Below, in pieces: positions 25,413 through 38,200 of a stretch of 64,000 nt of DNA. Position 1 is the stretch's first letter. Every line of letters begins with the position of its first letter. The notes under the pieces are model-generated. The model was not told where the DNA came from. It worked only from the letters and a program-made list of their open reading frames with translations, and did not search any database. Origin of the DNA: Cyanoderma ruficeps (taxonomy: Eukaryota > Chordata > Aves > Passeriformes > Timaliidae). Location of the stretch: assembly GCA_008694505.1 (NCBI GenBank), contig VZDJ01000047.1, positions 443,927 to 507,926 on the forward strand. Reading direction: 5' to 3'. Position numbers and translations under genes: made by a program.

Positions 25413-28400
25413 GTAAGCCAGACCTTGAAATGACTAACACCTTTTACAAAGAATTGTACATGAGGAAGTGTCTTGTTACAAAAAAAACCCAATTATTAAC
25501 ATTTTTATGTAGAACAACTTGCCAGAATCTCTTTACTCTGTAAACTACTTTCCACAGTCCTTATGTAAAATTGTAAATCAGTAAAGGAAATGTATCTTTT
25601 CCTAACATAGCATTTCAGTTGAAAACTTGGTATTCTGCCTGCACAAAGTATATTCCTTCATTCTTGTGTGTTTCCTCAGGTAATGGTGATCACGTTGTGT
25701 GTTTCCACTGTGGTGGAGGATTGCAGGAATGGAAGGAAAATGAAGACCCTTGGGATCAACATGCCAAGTGGTTTCCTGGGTGAGGCATCTCTTGGTGTTT
25801 TCTTGGTGTGTGTCTGAGTCTTATTTACACCATGCTGCATTTTAATGACAGAGCATACTAATAAAGGCTTGAGAGGGCTGATTATGGCTTAACACTGTCT
25901 GGATTTATGCAAATAATTTGATGTTTTCGTGTTTGCAGCGTTATTAAAGGGAAGACACCTGTGTCTGGATTTAACCCAGGCTTGCTTTCTCAGCAGGAAT
26001 GGTGTAGTTTTGTCAATATGTATCTGAGGGTTTTTTCCTTGTTATCAAAGTGCTACATTGTAATGGTTCATTTAATAGCTTGGGACACCTAAAAGTTTGT
26101 CACTTACACCAAGATACAAAATGAATAAACAGCTGCCACAGAGCAAACAAACCTGAAGGAGTCAGTAGTGGCATGGAATATAAAACATTGTTCTCTCTGA
26201 TTTGAGAGGATTAAGGATTCCAGACAGTAGTAGTCATAGTAGTAGTAGTACCAGAAGTAGTTTTTAGAAGGACTGCCACTGTTGTCTGTTTTGAGGAAAG
26301 GAAGAATAGCATGACTCAGTAGTTCCCACACGTGGACAGAAGCCTTCCAAATACAAAGACTTAGTTACTTGTGTAGTAGTGATAAAATCAGTGTCTTTTA
26401 TGCATTGACTCCCAGATTTCTCTTCTGTGGTGAAAGGCTCTCTGGAAGTTGGAGAGTGGTATTTATGCATTAGCTGTTCCCTTTTCTAATGGTGCTACAG
26501 GCAGTTTTTAATTATTAGTCTCTGCCACTTGAAAGAGATAGGATTCCAAGTTCTTAACATGGTGCAATGAATAGTTAAGGAATGCCTTCTTCCTACATTT
26601 CACTCCTCTTTTATGGGCTTGATTTTGGTTTAGGTTACTTAAATTATATCAGGTTTGATTACTTCCTCTGAGGTGCTCAAGAGTCTTTTTGGGGGTTGTG
26701 TTTGCACATGAGCCTCGGTGCAGTGTGTCAGGCTGACAGCGGCTGTTCCTGAGGGTGGGTGGAGTAACTGCTGCAGCTGGGGACTCCTGTCAGGAGCTGT
26801 GGCACTCCCCGAACCTTCTGCTGGGAAAGAGCTCTGCCCACGGCTAAGGCTGCCTGGAAAACAGTGAAATAAAGTGTGGAAGGCACCTGTCTGAGCAGTG
26901 ACTGCTGGGCTTGTCAAAGACTGAGAGAACCAGCGTTTTAACATCATGGTTGTTTTCACTGGAGTGAGCCTTTACTTTTAGAAATCCCTGTCATGAGCTG
27001 TCATGGCCAACAACTCTTTAGCTTTCTTTTTCACCAAAAATGTGAGAAAGACAAGTACTGTTTAAGTGTTTGAGATGTTGTTAGAAACATTACAGTGACA
27101 TCCCAGATGTTGACTAAACATTTAGAGATTTTAAAAGCAGGCAGTTTGTATGATATAGGAAATTTAGCGAGGCTTCCATAGTTATGTAACAAATCTTGGC
27201 CGCTAATGCAGTTTTATTAAATCTAAATGTTCTTATTTTTAGGTGCAGATTTGTGACCAAGGAAAAGGGCATAGAATTTATAAATAATGTTCACTTGAGA
27301 GATGGATGTAGGGATTCAACAGTAAGTTTCTTGCTTATTAATAATTTTGTTAAAATAGAAAAAAATCAACATTTTTATAAGAAGTTACCTTTTAATTACG
27401 TGCCTATCATTTAATCCACCTGCTGCTACTTTCATTGGCAGAAATGAAAGAATTGCAGCATGTTTTGGTCCTGTCAGAGTGTGCCCATCTTCAGTCCTCC
27501 GTGGCTGGGTGGTGGGTCGCAGCCAGGGCACTTGTGAACAGGAGCAAGAGCCATTTGTTTTATGGCCTGATGCGTCATAGCAGATACATTTTCTTCTCTT
27601 GTTGGTAGGACATTGTTAAACTTGTGTGTAGTCACTAAAATATAAAACTGATAATGTAGATTATCTGTAATTTTAGAATTCTTCTGTAGACTAAGAATTG
27701 TGTACATATGATTATTGCGGTGATGGGTTAAAATTATAACAAAATATTGATCATTTTGTTTGGAGCAGATTAAATAATTTTAGTCACTAAAATAACTGGA
27801 GATCAAATAGCTCTTTTTTTATTTTGTAACTGTATGCATTTCCTCCTACTTTCTCCAGAATTGTAACTTTGTTTCTTTACATTTCACTTTTAGACAGAAG
27901 CTGCTGAAGGGACAATACTTCCTAAAGGTATCTGTTTAAAACAAGCAGCCTGCCCCCATTTTGGAATACCCATATTTGAATGTATAGTGACAGGAATGGT
28001 TAATTTTAAAAATAACCCTATTACATTTTAAAATAAAGCACAACAGGCAAACTGTTGGATGATACTCTTGCATTGTTTCATTGCTTCTAAGGAACTGCAG
28101 AATGTATTTGATTCCTCTTAGAGGAAATAAACCTGTGATTTGGTAAATATTGTGAACTAAAGGCTGTGAAGCATGGAAGGGGTTTGTATAGGATGCAGCC
28201 CTACAGTAGTGAGTCCATCAAGGGCTGAATTCCCGGTGCTGTGGGATGGATGTTACAGGACCCTGAGCACAAACAGCCCGTTTTTGTGGGGCAGGAAGGG
28301 TTGGTCTGTCCAGTGCACGGGCTGAGGAGCTGAGAAGGGAGGGAGTTCACTGTGTGTGCCAGTGCTGCACGTCCCTGCAGTGCTGCTCACAAGGCTGGGC

Positions 28401-30952
28401 AGGCAGCCCCATCCCGGGGAATGGGAGCTGTTACTGCCAAGAGTGGCCACACAAAGCCTGCTCAGAAACCTCTCCCATGCTGCTCATAAATGAGAGTCAA
28501 AATAAAACAACCTTTAAATAAAACAGTGCTCGTTTTTAAAAATTAATAATTGAAAACTTTTGGTGTTTGAACAAGTGTTGATAAGTAAAAGGAAGGGGAA
28601 GGTCCAACAGACTGAATAATGGTTTCCCCAAGAAGTGTTGTGTCTTACCATGGATAGGCCTTCCTTGGTGGTGGTGCTGTATTTTGGTTTTATAGATTCA
28701 AGTTATTTATTGGTTTCTCTCAACACATATATGAGGGTATCTTCTTCCCTGAACTAAATTAAAATTGATGTAATGTTACGTATCCATTGTGACTTTTAAT
28801 CTTGGATGAATTTCATTCAACATTCAGCTACAAAATGTGATGATAGTTATAAGGGACATGGTATTTAATTGGAAGTAGTTGACTTGAACAGCAAATCTAG
28901 GAGAATTTCTATAATGTAAATAGGTGAGGGGAGACTGGGAAAGCTAGGATTGAAGAAAACTCAAATCTGCAGTCTTTACAATCAGCAAAATTCTCGAATT
29001 GGAGATATGGTTCCTTTGGCTACATATTTGTTTGCAAATATGTCTTAGAGTACTGTAGTAGTCAGTAGTAGTCAATAGTGTCAGATAATCAGATTAATCC
29101 TTCTTAAAGTGTTTTTGTTTTGTTTTTAATTTCTTGTTTTAGATGATCTCTTACAGGATCCTTTGGTACAAAGTGCCATAGCCATGGGTTTCAGTTTGTC
29201 TGAGATTAGGAACACCATGGAAAAGAGATTGCAGATGACTGGAGAAAGTCACACATCTGTTGAGGAGCTGGTAGCAGACTTAAGTGCTCAGAAAGAAAAT
29301 ACAAGGGAAGAAGAACCAAATGAAATCCCAGTTGAGCAAGATGAGCTTATTCAGTTACAAAACCTCTGTGTGTACTTTCATGTCAGTTCTGTAGTCTGTG
29401 AAATATTTTTTGATGTTATCTGTTTATTCTACCCTTTGATCCCAGTCTTACCTGTGGTAAACTTACAGTATTGTAAATTAAAATGAAAGGCATTTGTTTT
29501 GGGACATTCAAAAAAGCCCTGAACAATCAGGGTGTTAAAAATATTTTGAGTGTAGCAACATTTATAAATACCATCTCTAAAATAAGTAATATTGGTATCT
29601 CAGAGGTGTGTAACACTCCAGTGTGCTTCTGGGAAAGGTTGCATGTGCTAACAAAAAAGCCAAAATCGTTGTGACAATTCTATTTTAAAATAAAAGCAAG
29701 AATAATTACAAAAATATAGTTAAAAACAAACTATAGATGTGGCAAAATGAAATAGGCACAGGGACACTCTGTCATATTCAGAGTATTCAATACAAAAAGT
29801 CACAGTGGGGGACATTTATTGTGCAGTGTTTAGTTTTGTTTGGGGTAGGATTATTTTCGTTCTTGGCCACGAAGAGCAGGTGTGCATCTAAATGGTGTTT
29901 CCATGCAGTTATTCATGTTCCAGCCCTGCTGGGACAGGCAGGCCCTGCTCACAAAGCCCTGGTGCTGCACTCTGCAATCAGACCAGACCCACGAGTTCTC
30001 ATCCAGGAGACTTGGAATTTGACATCTGCTTGGCATGATGAGCAGAGATCTTACCAACCCACTCCTTTTAATAAGGTTTAACAGGACTTTGTGGGGGAAG
30101 AAGGACTGGCAGTGCAGCTGGACCGTGTTTTGGTGGTTGGCTGTGCAGAGCTTCCCCCACGTGGCAGGAAAAGGTGTCTGAATTTTGTATTTTCAAATGG
30201 GGCACGTTGGAATAATAAAGAGTCATGTACAATGCCAGATTGACTCTCTCTGTGTTACAGATTTTGAGCTTTTTGAAATACGGGCGTTTTGAAAATGGGA
30301 GCAGGGGAGGAAGTCACATCCTCATTTTTCTCATTGGGAAAACTCAGAAAAAGAAATAAAAACCAAACGACTTAACCAGTAGCAATGAGCCTCTCTTTCA
30401 CCTTCTGCTCAAATTTTGGGGAACTTGTCAGTGAGAGGTCTGTGAAAAGAATGGCTCCTGATTGAAATCTGCATATCCTAAATTCTGGAGGTATTTCAAG
30501 CCCTTACAAATACAGATAGATGTACTCCCTGCTTGCATTGGCCTGGGAGATGTAATGGGATAGAAAGGGAAATAAAAAGAGGATTCCATGCTGCAGCTAG
30601 GATTCCTCTCTCTTGTAATTTTTCTTAGTTCTTCTTGAGGGTATGGGCTTTAAATCCTATGAAGAAAACCATGTCCTTGTGTGTCAAAAGAAAAGAAAAG
30701 AACGAGATTCAGTGTTAGCAAATATGTTAACTTGTTTTTACGTGTCTGTTTTCCTTAGACATCAGCACTGAGGAGAAGCTGAGACGTCTGCAGGAGGAGA
30801 AGCTGTGTAAGATCTGCATGGCCAAGGACGTGTCTGTTGTCTTCATCCCCTGTGGTCACCTCGTGGCCTGTAAGGAATGTGCTCAGTTACTGAGTGAATG
30901 CCCTCTGTGTCGTAGAGATATTGTCAAAATACAGGAAATCTTTATGTATTAG
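24848..30952 (+). CDS. XIAP: XIAP, E3 ubiquitin ligase and caspase inhibitor; form without BIR1 (398 aa)
   Basis: Six coding exons join in frame: 24848-25412, 25680-25779, 27243-27321, 27894-27927, 29143-29367 and 30759-30952 (1197 nt, 398 residues plus stop). In order the protein has an acidic N-terminus (1-35), the caspase-3/7 linker QVVDLSD with Asp43 (human Asp148), BIR2 (about 58-124; zinc ligands C95, C98, H115, C122), BIR3 (about 160-226; C196, C199, H216, C223), UBA (about 262-310; MGF at 274-276) and a C-terminal RING (C351, C354, C366, H368, C372, C375, C382, C385). His239 matches human His343, needed against caspase-9. XIAP binds and blocks caspases 3, 7 and 9 in the cytosol and ubiquitinates targets. 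BIR1, which docks TAB1, is missing: human XIAP has 497 residues. The ATG has A at -3 and G at +4, and an in-frame TGA lies 63 bases upstream. Order next to THOC2 supports orthology. Confidence 0.95.
25680..25779 (+). CDS. XIAP: XIAP coding exon 3: second half of BIR3 (residues 189-221)
   Basis: The acceptor is TTTCCTCAG|GTAATGG and the donor is CCTGG|GTGAGG. It encodes [20 protein letters not shown] then [12 protein letters not shown]. Residues matching human E314, Q319 and W323 of the IAP-binding-motif groove are kept (E210, Q215, W219). The human T308-D309 pair is Q204-E205 here. Confidence 0.97.
27243..27321 (+). CDS. XIAP: XIAP coding exon 4: end of BIR3 and caspase-9 helix (residues 222-248)
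   Basis: The acceptor is TATTTTTAG|GTGCAG and the donor is TCAACA|GTAAGT. It encodes [20 protein letters not shown] then GCRDST. Cys223 completes the BIR3 zinc site and His239 corresponds to the caspase-9 contact His343 of human XIAP. Confidence 0.95.
27894..27927 (+). CDS. XIAP: XIAP coding exon 5: short linker exon (residues 249-259)
   Basis: This 34-nt exon (acceptor TTTCACTTTTAG|ACAG, donor CTAAAG|GTATCT) encodes [11 protein letters not shown]. It is supported by phase and by its position between BIR3 and UBA, where human reads TTEKTPSLTRR. Confidence 0.85.
29143..29367 (+). CDS. XIAP: XIAP coding exon 6: UBA domain (residues 260-334)
   Basis: The acceptor is TTGTTTTAG|ATGATC. It encodes [20 protein letters not shown] and [12 protein letters not shown], which match the human UBA. 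It then encodes an acidic tail ending ELIQLQNL. The 3' boundary is less sure: phase 1 is required, and the only fitting site I see is CTCT|GTGTGT at 29367/29368, a weak donor. Reading through would continue the frame to a stop at 29486. Confidence 0.85.
30759..30952 (+). CDS. XIAP: XIAP last coding exon: RING domain (residues 335-398)
   Basis: The acceptor is TTTTCCTTAG|ACATC and the frame ends at TAG, 30950-30952. It encodes [20 protein letters not shown] and a complete C3HC4 RING with spacing C-x2-C-x11-C-x-H-x3-C-x2-C-x6-C-x2-C. The C-terminus EIFMY corresponds to human KIFMS. Some RING positions ([12 protein letters not shown] and CPLCR) look closer to the cIAP RING than to mammalian XIAP. 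Confidence 0.97.
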
Positions 30953-32200
30953 CGAAACACACAGCACTATGGATAAAAATGTCTCCTGGTTTATTACTTT
31001 AAAAATGTAAAAAATGCAGTTAATTCCAGAGTGGAACCATATGGCAGGATTTAGATTTTTCTGCTGTCAAACATTTTAACACTTTACAAATTATTTTCCT
31101 TAAGTGAATCTTTTGTATGTAAAAAGCAATATGTATGAAAGGCAAATATATTATATTTGTATATTTTGTAACTTCAATTCACAGACCTGATATGGGAAAG
31201 GCCAAGTAATGTAAACCTTTATTTATGTGATCATTCCTTTGCTTCACTTTGGTAGGACCCTGAATGACTGAAGTTGTGCAAATAGAGTTGTACAAAGAGC
31301 CTGTTCCTATATAGAATCTATAAATAAGTTAATTCGAAATGTAATTGTATACATGTATATTGTACCTGAGATTTTTAGCTTTTTAAACACGTTATGTAGG
31401 ATTGAAAATAGTCTCTTTTTTCTGTAACTTTGGTTGTGACAGAATTCAGACAATACACATAAAGCTGCTGCTGGAACCTTATAGAAACTTCTGCCTCTTT
31501 GTAGGTCTGTCTGGTTTAATTTAATTCCTGTCTCCCTGTTCTGGTTCAGATGTATAAATTGTCTTCAGTTAAACTGGTTTTAGCCATCTGTTTTTCACAA
31601 AGATCCATCTTTATATTAAATGTACATTAGTGTTATTGATTAAAAGAGAACTCAAGAGAAACGAAGAAGATTTTCTGTACCCTGTGCCCCTTATGAGAGG
31701 AGGCTCATTTTAAATTTGCCTCTACACAAAAAGATGTTCAGTGTGATATTTTTCTTGTGTTTTTTTAACACAACATCATCCTAACTGATTTATCTGCTAA
31801 TACTTTGCACTGCTTCATATCTTATATTTCCATACCAGAAGATTAAACTTCACGTCCTAGAAAATGCTGTTTTAAAATTCACTAGAAATGTTAGAAATCT
31901 TTCATTTTTGTTCATGTCAGCTTGCAGCATTCAAATTTAAAAGTTAACAACTACTCTAATGAGAGCCACCTTAAAATACTTAAACTGTTTCGTATTGGAC
32001 TGATCCTCCATTTCTGATTTTGAAAGTATCAGTTTTGTATTTAGGTACAGCTGTTCTATGATCACTGCTTAATTATGTCACTTCCTTATTTTGTGGAACT
32101 ACTGGTAAGTTCTGTGTCTATATGTTTGAGTTCTGCTCACTAAGGTTTACAGTATAGAATATACAGAACATAGTTTGATTAAAGTTTGCTAATTATAAAC
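30953..32200 (+). other. XIAP: XIAP 3' UTR (end not resolved)
   Basis: The AT-rich sequence after the stop contains ATTAAA poly(A)-signal variants at 31615-31620, 31639-31644, 31842-31847 and 32178-32183. There is no canonical AATAAA between the stop and about 32.2 kb. The true end could lie further right, since mammalian XIAP has a 3' UTR of several kilobases. Confidence 0.55.
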
Positions 32201-35200
32201 CTAACATTAGGTTTGCTATTTTTTATGGTTGAATTTGGTCTTGGGAATAGACAATGAGTAGAAATTCATAAAGAATTCAGTTTTATTTTGCTTTTCTGTG
32301 CCTTAGTGAGGAGTTTGATGTTTCAGGTAATTGATGCATGCAGGGATTTTTCAGGAGGTGGGGCTGGCAGTGTGAGCCCTGTTCCCAGCTCCATTCCTCC
32401 TTACAGGGAGGGTTCTGTCCCTGGCAGGGCGGTGAGCCTTGAGCTGGGGTCTTGCTGGAACAGCTTGTTGGGTGAAGGCTGCACCGGGCGGTGCTGACTC
32501 GTTCAAGCAGGTGTTGGTCACCTGAGCCTGACCCGAGTCATGGGAGAGGCTCTTTGCATCAGCCGGGTCCAGCTCCGGCTGCCTCGGCCTGTCTGCAAAA
32601 GGGGTGGACCAAATTTAACTTCAACTGTTGCCAAACTGAACCTCAGCGGGGAGGGGATGTGGGGTGTAAATGTAGTATGTAAATTGGGAAAAGCTGGGAG
32701 TGGGTCACGCACAGAACCTCTACACTGCAGTGGAGAGCAAACGTTGTCCTACATTGCGTGATGGCTTCGTGGTAAAGCTCCTTAACTTCCAAAAGGTGTA
32801 TTTTTGTATTTTTATATTTTTATATACCTGTCCCTTACTGCAACTTTTTCACTGATATTATAGAAGGTACAGCTATATAGCAATTCAAATTGTAATCACT
32901 TAGGGGCATTGAAGGGTTAAAAGGCTTTTAGTGAGATGACAAAATAACTGCTCTGTAGGTTTAGGGGTTTTTTTTTTTAAATATAATCAGGGTTCTATTC
33001 AGACTAAATGTGAAAAAATAATTAGCATAGTCATCAAATTCTGACAGCTTGAATTAGGAAGATGTTTTTTCAATTTACTTTGATTTTCAGTATCTTAAAG
33101 AAACAGAAGAAATTCCATGGCCTCTGATACTGGGCTGAGTGTTTAAAGAGACAGAAATGAAGGATGCAAATGAATGGAGTGGGAGCACAGGGCCTTTGGA
33201 AAGAGGCGAGCAGCAGGACACAGGGCCCTGGGAGGTGGTTTTTGTGTTAGCTGGGAGCTGAGCAGTGTGTCCCATGTCAGTATTCAGTCACCTCCTTCAG
33301 CGGCTCCTGTACAGTGTCTTTCCTTGGTGTGACGTGTAGAGAGGTCAGTGCAGGCACAGACCCAGCTGCAGTGGCCTCTCCAGCATGGAGCCTTGCCAGG
33401 GCAGTGACCTTTGCTGCCTGCTCCTCAGGAGCCACGTGGAGAGAATCTGCTCTGCCTCTGAGTCCCAGCAGCTGATGTGTGAAAGTCAACTCCTCCTGGA
33501 GCAAAGGAGGGCCGGAGGTTCTCCTGGCCTTGGCAGTGTTTTCCTGCAGCCCTGAGGGTTGGACAGTGCCTCGTTACACACTGTTCTGTTCCCTCTGCGC
33601 TGTGCACAACTGACTCCTGTCAGCCAGGACAGATGCCAGGGGAGGCTGGAGAGGCTTCCAGAGCCTCTGCTGAGGCTTCCCCGTGTTGGTGCAGAGTAGC
33701 TGGGCTGGCCTCAGCCCCTGAGCGTGGCTTCTGAGGGAGCTGCTCCCCTTCTCCATAGCTGCTTCGGAAGAGCCGTGTTCCAGGCTGGAAGCTTCGGTTC
33801 TGCCCACAGCTGGAACCAGGGGTACAGGGAGTGCAGCAGTGGGGACTTCCTGGGCTGTGAGAGTGGGAATTGCTGTCCTTGGTGTTTATGGTGAGCATCC
33901 CCAGTGTGCCCTTTGCCACGCAGGGGACAACACTTCCTTCACAGCTGCTGTCACACTAACAAAGTTACAGGCTAAAAGAAGTACTTTTATCTCAACGGTT
34001 TTGAACATCTGTGCAACCCACCAACATGTCATAAACTGCTGTACCCCTTGCTATTTGTTATGCATTGTGCCATTTACAAAAACCTTTAATCCCAGCCAAT
34101 GACATGATCAAACTTTGCTTTGCTTCCACCATCCACTGTGTCAGAGTCCAGGCAGCAAAAAAGGCCTTGAGCCCCAGACACAACTGGCAGGAGAGGAGTG
34201 ACTTGTGAGAAACAGCCTGAAAGAAACTTCAGTTGGTTGATGAAAACTAAACCAAAGGCAACTTATGCTAGGGACAGACATCTATAGAGGACCTTGGGAA
34301 TGTGGTAAGTGAGCCCCAGAAACCCCTACAAGTTAAACTGAGAGAGTTGTCTGTTCCTTGACCTTATCTGTTAGTAACAATCCCCCACTGCCGAGACTTC
34401 ACCTTTAACCCCCTAAGTTCCAGCCTCAGTAGTTTTTGGGGAAAATGCCAAGGTACATCATCCAAATCTTGTTCGCCTGCACATACAAAGGAGTGCTGTC
34501 CCATGTATTTGATAGAGGATTTTCTTCAGAGCTTAAACACAAAAGTATTTGACTTTGTTGTTTCTAATTGTTTTGCTCTGTGATCCTGGGCAGAGGTCGA
34601 GCTGAACACTGTCGTTTCTCAGTTCCACTCTAATCCCACCTAACCACCAGCCAGCCTCCCTTCTCCCCTCTAGGCACCCCCTGGCTCCGTGTCAGAGTCT
34701 CAGGGGGGCTGGAGCCCTGTGAGCTCTGACCAGCTGGGAACTGGTTTGTGTTCCTGATGGGTTAGGTGCCCTGCACATCCAGAGGATGTTTCACAACCTG
34801 CTCTCACCGGGTTTTAGCTGTTTCTCAGCTGAAGCTGCTTCTCTTGCTTGGCATCAGTGGTGCAGTTTGGCCTGCTTGACTTTATTTCAGTTCTTGGCAG
34901 GCTCTTACACCAGCCCTTCCTCTGTCACATACTCTGTTCTCTGCTGCCATTTACCTGGCTCCCCCAGTTTGAAACACGTTTCTCTGGTTCCTGTGCTTCC
35001 TCCTCAGGCTTTGTCACTGATGCTGTCATAGTGCCCAACTCATAAAATGGACCTTGATTCATGCTCCCTCTGCCTGAGCTTACCTACAGGACACAAATAA
35101 TGTCTTGCCTGTGTCTTCCAAAACTTCCCTAGATCCAGAAACTGGAGCACATTGTGGAGCTTTAGAACCTGGCTAAGGGATTTTTATCTCAAAGAATGAG

Positions 35201-38200
35201 ACCTCACCCAAAGAGGGGAATGAGCTTTGGGTAACAAGTGCACAGAGCCCTGAGTAAAGCTGCTGCTCATAATGCAATTAGCAGGAAGGCATCTGCCACT
35301 TACTGGGATTCTGTTCATTTTTAGAGCTCATAATGAAGGGGAGTTACAGCTTCCTGCCTTTGTCGTGGTATGGGACAAAGTGTGATTCTGTGCTCCTTCA
35401 CAGGAGCAGGCAGAAACTCCCTGAATCAAAGAAAATTCAGGCATGAATTGGGTGTTCTGGAAGGACCTGGTGAGAAACGGGCACACAGGGGAGACTTACA
35501 TCAATGGAAAAAGGAAGAAACAATTCACAGAGCAGGAGAAGACCTAAGGAGTTACTGATGTGCAATCTCTCTCCTGCAAATTATGGGAAAGTAACCCATT
35601 TTTTGGTCTTTATTTTTGTTTCTTATGTAATAGCTCATCTTCAAAAGGATTTAGAGCAGATTTCCCTGGAGTGACTAAGCCAGATTCAAAAGTCTAGGAA
35701 AAAAAAATTGGACTGGGAAGACTTCTTTTTCCCTCTGTACCCATCTCACCAGACAAAAGTATGGTCATGGCTTATTCAATACAGGCCATCAAAGCTACCA
35801 CCTCACCTTGGGACTAATCCAGTACACAAATTCTGGCCTCTTTTACCAAGCCTCAAAAGAGTCTATAAATAAATAAATGATTGTGGGGGGTGGTGGGGTG
35901 TTTGTTTTTCTGTTGTTGTTGCCGCTTGGGTTTGATTGGTTGTTCTGTTTTGTTTATTTGGGTTTTTTAAATAATACAAATGAGGAAATGGAACTGCAGA
36001 GGGGGTTCCTATTCTGCAGGAGAAAGAAAAGGAAGAAGCATGAAAAGAAAAGGAAGCAGCATGAGCACGAATCTCCTGCCTGGGAAAATGAATCAGCCAT
36101 CTGGCAGCTCGAGTTTATTCTGATCTTCTCTAGTGGTGAACCTCTGGCCATTAATTCAGACACAGAATTGGTATCTGCCCTCTCCTTGCTCAGTTTCCTG
36201 TGTGACTGATCATGAAGCTCTCTTTGGATCAAGCATAATAACAGTACCTGTAAAGTCTTTGTTAAATGCTCTCTAAATTGGGCTCAATATCAGAAATGGT
36301 GGAATTTGAAGCACCTAAAGAGTAGCTTTTTTGAGAAAGATTACATAGTCCTGTGAAATACTTTCTCCTAGTTTTTTCACAGAACTTTTTTATCAGATAT
36401 AAATTCTTTCTAGATAAGTCAGAATTTAAAATATCTCTATTTCTTTACAATGCTTAGATGGCACTTATTTTTCTTTTACATTTTTCATTGTATTGGAAAG
36501 GATGCTAGTGTGCTAAAACTATACAGAAACTTCAGGATGGGTTTTGTTTTTTTCCCAAAGTCTGAACCGATGGCAGAAGCCCACTCTGGAATGGGTAGCT
36601 TTAGAAAGGAGTGTCCTTGCAGAGTCTGCTTTCCACCATCTTCCCCGTTGTACCAACTGGAAGGCTCAGTCCCAGGAGCATGATCTCCTCATGAGGACAA
36701 TACAGGATTTAGGCCCTTCCAAGAGGCAGTTTGGCCCCGTTTAAGGTGAGGAATCCTCACGGGGCTCAGCTGACTCAAGAATTTCCTGTCTCTGGTCACT
36801 GGAGCAGAGCAGAACCCGCCCGGCCCCGGGGCAGCGCTGGGCGCCCTCGGCTCCAACAGCCCCGGGAACCATCCGGGCTGCGGGGCGGGAACCAGAGCGG
36901 CCCCTAAAACAATCCTCCCTCCTCCCTCCTGCCATGAGGCAACAGCTCCGCTAAGACAGGGCTGAGGAACAGCCCAGTGAAACAACTGCCGGGGAGGAAA
37001 TTGAACTGCGGAGTGCGAAATCCTCTTAGGCAGCCTCAGTGACCAGGGGTGTGCAATGTGCCGCTGCACCTGGAGTCCGGGCTCCAGGGCACTTCCATGC
37101 GCTGTCACGAGCAGAAAAAGGCAAATTCTGCCATCGGGACACCCGAAGGGTAACGGGTCTGGCCTTCCAAGGCCTGGGCCGGTGCTGGAAATGGGCTGAA
37201 CTCCGCCACGGTATTGTCGGCGCTTGCACACTCATTCCTTCAAACCACACCTTAAAAACTGTCATGTTTTCTTCACATTAGGTAAGGACATCTACCTAAA
37301 ACCCCTCAGCTGTGAGCTCAAGTGGGAACTACAGTTTATTTTTGGAATAAAACGAAATACGCATGCTGTACATGTATCTCATGCACAGCTGACTGGAGCT
37401 GCCAGCTCCTGCAGTAAACTGCTACAATCCTGCAAAGTTTTGGATTGGAGTCATAGTATGAGTTATCCCTACTGTATCTCAGGCAGAAGACACATTACTG
37501 GAATTCTGTGTGCAGGCAAATGTTGCAGTTTATTTTTATGGAAAGGTCTATCTGGCAGTCAGAAGCTGACTGTGTAAGGGAAAGGCACAAATGGATCCAG
37601 CTCCTTTCCATCTATTCCTAAGTGTCGCTTTATAACGATATAGATAATTACTCAGGCTTACATTAGGTTTGGTGGGGTTTTCAATACACAATTCTTCAAC
37701 AATTTCCAGACACTATCAGATTAACATTAAAGATCAGCATGTGTAGCTGAAATTGAAGCCGTGAACATAGTTGTATGACTGGGCATTCAGGATGTTATTT
37801 TAAAGTGTTCCCTGCAAGGCAGTCTTTCTGCTTATTTTCTTTTTTGTTTCCCCCGAACTTGACAGAAGGTGCAAAACTATTCTGTTTTGTGAATTCAAGC
37901 TACAGAATGTAATTTATTTTTGTAAGCCTGTCTCACGTACTGACAGATTGTATCTAGAATTCCTAGGTGTCATCAATTTACATTACACTGGTTTTAGGTG
38001 TTGGTTTTGGTTGGTTTTTTTCCCCTAGTTCCATTTGAAACACTTCTAATCCGACCACGGTTTCCATTGTAAGCGTTATTTTCTCTGCGGGATGGCTCAT
38101 CCTAGTTTTGAAAAGCCTGGGACTGGTGGATACTCTTCTCTTAAGTATCCTGCCTTTGTTAGGCAGGTGAGCAGAGTAACTCGGTTGAGCGACTGCTTAG

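Larger units (their letters stand above)
25413..30758 (+). other. XIAP: XIAP introns between coding exons
   Basis: Introns lie at 25413-25679, 25780-27242, 27322-27893, 27928-29142 and 29368-30758. They are AT-rich. An AGT-rich microsatellite sits near 26225-26262. An AATAAA at 29689-29694 follows the read-through stop of exon 6. I see no other gene. Confidence 0.8.

Noticed and set aside
34130..34560. Possible LTR-like segment in the XIAP-STAG2 spacer
   Set aside because: I could not see paired LTRs, a target-site duplication or retroviral coding sequence.
35877..36209. 110-codon frame with a Lys/Arg/His-rich stretch
   Set aside because: The basic stretch comes from a GAA/AAG purine tract. 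There is no domain or conservation argument.
36770..37200. GC-rich patch as a separate promoter
   Set aside because: CpG density is modest, no donor or gene follows, and open frames are on both strands.
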